Shown here: piece by piece, positions 60,343-64,000 of the stretch | How positions within the stretch are numbered: position 1 is the first letter of the stretch | Layout: each line of letters opens with the position of its first letter | Assembly (NCBI RefSeq): GCF_965638725.1 | Contig: NC_134982.1 | Location: forward strand, 3,658,001-3,722,000 | Direction: 5' to 3' | DNA from: Aptenodytes patagonicus | Lineage: Eukaryota > Chordata > Aves > Sphenisciformes > Spheniscidae | DNA: 64,000 nt | Position numbers and translations under genes: made by a program | The notes under the pieces: generated by a model | The model's input: only the letters and a program-made list of their open reading frames with translations | The model's database searches: none | What the model was told of the DNA's origin: nothing

Positions 60343-61830
60343 CTCTCTGAGATGCACCTTTAGTGCAGTTGTTCCTGAAAACGTGGCCTGTCCTTCAGCA
60401 CTGGTTCAATTTTTCTAATTCTTAAGCAGGACAGCGACTATTATTTTAACAGCATCTCTGCTTAGGTGCTTTCAGCTGCCTAGAAGAGTTTTTTGCATCG
60501 TTACGCTCTAAACGCTATGATTTAGCTAGATGCTAGCATTGCTACTCATCATTGCAGGCAAGTACACCACCAGAGACTTACTTTTGTCCTTAAAAAGAAA
60601 AAAATTATTGGTCCCGAGTTTGCTCAGGAGAAGAGCTCTCCCACCAATGGCAGCTTTTCGCAGCCACCATTATGCTGGCGCAACTCCTCTGCACCCTGCT
60701 TAGCGTGGACGGCTGTGACATCCCTGGTGGGTTTGGGCTGTTCCCTCTGCAACCCCGAAGAGAGTCCCCGTGGTGGCTCCAGTAACCACCATCAGCTCCC
60801 AGGAGGGCACGGAGGAGACAGGAGCATAAGGAGGAGGATGAAAACCTGATTTCCAGATGCTGCTCCACGGGTTCAGACCCACGTTAAACCTAATTAATTT
60901 GACTCGGAAATCCTACTGAGAAGGAAAAGGGTGTTTCAACCTTTTCAATTCCTTCCCTTCCTCTTTCTTCTGCTTCAACACCGTTTGTTGAGTTCACTAA
61001 AAGCACTGCAAATCATTTAGCTCAATGCTAGTTTTCAACAAGTACCCAGTCCATCCAAAACATTTCGTTTTGTTCCAGCTAGGAACAGCACTTCGGCACT
61101 AAAATAACGACTTGATATTGTTGCTTTCTTTAATAAACATCCTCTCCTCTCACTGCAAAGCCCTCAGTAAATGGCCCTGGAAGAACAAAAGACATTTCTG
61201 TATTGTTTTAAGTTCTCTTCCTTTCTGAAAAACCTCAATTAAAACAGTGAAAAAGCAAACGTGTCGCTACTATACTCTGTAATTATGAACTCATTTCTAT
61301 TCACTCGCCCAGCAGGAGAGGTTTGTCCTGGTGACCTCTGAAAATGGGTTTCTAAGGCTTTTCCAAAATTTCACAGCCTTAAAAACGACACTTTCATGTC
61401 AGCCGTAAAACAGTTCACCTTCGCCTTCACCCAAAATAACTCGCAATCTTAAAATCCAGGGTGAGGGCCATTCCTGTGACTATTTCTATTTGTGAAAGGA
61501 GCCCTAGCGCTGGCCATTAATAGATTGGCATGGCAGCGTCTCTGGAAATAGTGCAACCCTTCAAGGCAGCGTGAAAATTGCATGAACACGGGCTGTCAGC
61601 TTATTGTAAAGAGTTTTCAAGTAAATACCTTGCATGGCACACCCCTGAGTGATTTTGGGGCTTTTCTTAGTAATCTTTCCAGCACAAAAATTACCTGGCC
61701 TGAAGAGGACGTGTGCCGTTGCGATCCCAACCTCTTGACTAGCCCATGCAATGCTTGCGGGAACAAGCGTGGAGTTTTCTTTTGGTAAAGTCTACTGAGA
61801 AGACATTTTGCAAGAGAGAATGTTGGGACA

Positions 61831-61884
61831 ACTTGGTTATATATGTATATATCTTGGTTATATATATGTGTATACATATATCTT
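61831..61884 (+). repeat. TA-rich repeat
   Basis: Two direct copies of cttggttatatat, each followed by alternating TA/TG tracts (gtatatat; gtgtatacatatat). Confidence 0.85.
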
Positions 61885-64000
61885 TAAGCGGAGAGTGAAA
61901 GACAAGGAGAGTAAACAAGAGGGAAAACCATTTTTTTATAAGAGATGAAATAGTGGACAAGAAGATGATGCCTGAGAAGTCAGAATCAGATAATAATGAT
62001 GCAGAGCAGCAGATTTTCATGTAAAATAAAGTAGTATTGTCCTTTAAACACAAGCTAGTCAATAGCTTTAAAATTCACACACAGGACTACGAGCCACACC
62101 GCTTTAGGGTCCATTCCTGACCCTCCCATGATTTCACGTGCCCATGACACACCTAGGCACATATATCTCTTTTCTCTTAACATTTAGGACCAAATCCAAG
62201 GGAGCACATCCACATCCACAACACAGCTTAGGCAGAGCCAAGGACCCTACAGCTCTCATCAACCAATTTCCAAAATCCCACCCAACCCCAAGGGTTTGGG
62301 TCAGCTCACGTTTTGTGTTAGGACATACCAGATCCATGAACTGGACATCCACCCACCAGCTCCCTTCTAGAAGAAACCTTCTAGAAGAAGGTGCAAATTG
62401 TTAAGTGAAGTGAAAACGAGTTAGGGATTGTAGCAGGAGTTGGCAATGCCTTGGAGGGGCTCAGGGCTAAACCTTTCCACCTGTGATGACAACGGTTTGC
62501 TCCGTCGACACCTGTTTACAAAAAACTAAGGGCAAAACCCCCAACTACACGCTTCACCCAGGCTGCTGAAACACCCGTGACTGGTGTCAACTCCTGCTCA
62601 TTAGCAGTGCTGAGCTGGCTTGGCTGGTAGACTCAGGTAGGATGTACCTACACAGCTGATGGGTAAGGAGGGCTCGCTCTGGCCAGTGAAGCCAGGCAGC
62701 CTCAACAAGGGGTCGAGCTAAATGTGGGTGAGGGATCTCATCAGCTGTGTGCATATTCCAGGTACAGACACAAGCCCGTTTTCTTCAGACACCAGAAATA
62801 CTTATGGCAAGCATGGTCAGAAGTGGACACTGCTGCCCCCAAAGCTTCTCAAGAAGTGCCAAGGCAGTACTCTCTGCGAGCACGAAAATGTCTCGGTGGA
62901 AACCCTTGCTTTCCTTGGCTGGGAAGAGATTTCTCCTCCATGAGACGGGACAGAACGGGATGCCCAGTCTCAAGTCTTTGTTCTTGCTGAAGAGAGCCCA
63001 GAAACAAATCCCCGTCCCAGCGCTTCCTCCGGCACAAGGTGTTTTGGCTCAACTCCTCACACAGCTCTTTGTTTTTCAGACTTCCTTGGTTCTGGTCAAC
63101 ATGGGAAGGCACAATAAAGCAAGGAAACCTGTTCTCATAAGATGGCCAGACTCATTTTTCTTATGTGGGCACCAGAAGATCTCAGTGAGAAGCTTTCCAG
63201 GGCTCTCCAAGCACCTATGATTTCCACCTTTGGGAATCCCCACCTTGTCCCAGGGGAAGGGGAATCCTCCCTCCTCTCCACGCAGCATCAGATTATTGTA
63301 GGGTTGTTCACAAAGTTCAGTCTTGTGCAGGACTTTTACCAGAGTGCCATGGTGGAGACTTTCAGGCCCTGTGCATATGTGCCTAGCGTACAGAACCACA
63401 AGAGAAAATACCATTTAACGCATGGAGCACACAGGCACGGGGAGGGGATTACACAGCTTCACACAGATGGTGGGTTCAAATTGCCTAATTTTAGGTGTCT
63501 GCGATGTCAGAGGCCAAATGTGAGGTGGGGATCTAAACTCCATGGTAGCTCAACCAGGTGGTGGAGACTGGGGAGAGAGTCACCAGGCCAAATGCCTGCT
63601 TCATGCTGAGATGAACCATCCTTCAAACTACAGTGACTGCATCCCCTCTGAGCATAACGGGAACTTTGGCACCCAGTTCATATATAGTCAACTTAGTTAT
63701 GGACACATGCGGTGGGATTTAGGTGGTGGTGTCACTCGAGATGCTCTGTTGCATTTTGTCAGGCTCCCACCCCATTTCGGTGCAGGTTTCACAAGGTCCA
63801 GTGTCCGGTAGCTCCTTCCACGGGTTTCATGATATGCTAGGGCATCTGAAATAGCAGCTGTGATCATGGAGGTGAATCCCAGCAGTCTCTGATAAAGGTG
63901 AGGACTGAAATGAGGTCTGCCATGTTTCCCCCAGGGCCCTGGACACAAGAGCAGTTGCCTTGCTAACCTTCTCCCTAGTTGTATAGCCACCACAAGCTCC

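Larger units (their letters stand above)
4640..64000 (-). other. CTIF: CTIF gene, 3' portion (partial; continues past right edge)
   Basis: Five minus-strand exons join in frame to give a 388-residue C-terminal part of CTIF, recognised from its MIF4G domain and the preceding linker. From established knowledge, CTIF binds CBP80 of the nuclear cap-binding complex and brings in the small ribosomal subunit through eIF3, supporting the first rounds of translation and nonsense-mediated decay in the cytoplasm. Every exon border carries GT..AG on the minus strand. Exon lengths of 442, 300, 156, 54 and 216 nt leave the frame intact. The N-terminal exons (about 210 residues in mammals) and the promoter are not in this window. 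The left boundary of the gene is inferred from a poly(A) signal and is uncertain. Confidence 0.95.
48586..64000 (-). other. CTIF upstream intron (at least 15.4 kb, open at right edge)
   Basis: This phase 1 intron lies upstream of exon A. I looked on the minus strand for the preceding CTIF exon (the arginine-rich segment before RQQRLPGG) and did not find it, so the intron probably spans the rest of the window. It holds CR1 pieces at 54843-55044, 58624-59074, 59262-59415, 59465-59522 and 60284-60342, an opposed T run and A run (50288-50345), and a TA-rich repeat (61831-61884). Confidence 0.8.

Overview
This is a stretch of vertebrate nuclear DNA, almost certainly from a bird. It carries many CR1 (chicken repeat 1) LINE fragments, including the bird/reptile-type 3' ends that finish in ATTCTATG-like repeats. 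It also carries the 3' half of CTIF, the cap-binding-complex-dependent translation initiation factor, on the minus strand. No bacterial, plasmid, viral, CRISPR or tRNA/rRNA features were seen.

Gene layout, in transcription order from right to left: five coding exons are spliced in frame. They are exon A (48144-48585), exon B (46065-46364), exon C (25133-25288), exon D (10043-10096) and exon E with the stop codon (8034-8249). All four internal introns are phase 0 with GT..AG borders. The intron upstream of exon A enters at phase 1 and runs off the right edge, so its visible part is more than 15 kb. Together the exons encode 388 codons plus the stop, which is the basic/histidine-rich linker and the whole MIF4G domain. 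By comparison with the roughly 600-residue mammalian protein, about 210 N-terminal residues, including the cap-binding-protein interaction region, lie outside the window to the right.

Region by region: 1-4640 is downstream intergenic sequence with no supported gene. About 4640-8033 is the probable 3' UTR, whose nearest minus-strand AATAAA is at 4661-4666. Positions 8034-48585 hold the five exons and four introns (1.8, 15.0, 20.8 and 1.8 kb). Positions 48586-64000 are upstream intron. The introns hold eleven recognisable CR1 pieces, eight of them antisense to CTIF. They also hold a 29-bp minisatellite (12457-12718), a 12-bp satellite (41082-41311), an A/T-rich simple repeat (39101-39212) and several homopolymer runs. 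The many long open frames elsewhere come from repeats, GC-rich low-complexity DNA or chance.

I found no convincing undescribed biological system. The points most worth a second look are the small in-frame 54-bp exon D with CR1 DNA close by, a CR1 tail lying just upstream of the last splice acceptor, the exon-A linker that is open in all three sense frames, and the two satellites whose unit design keeps several frames open.
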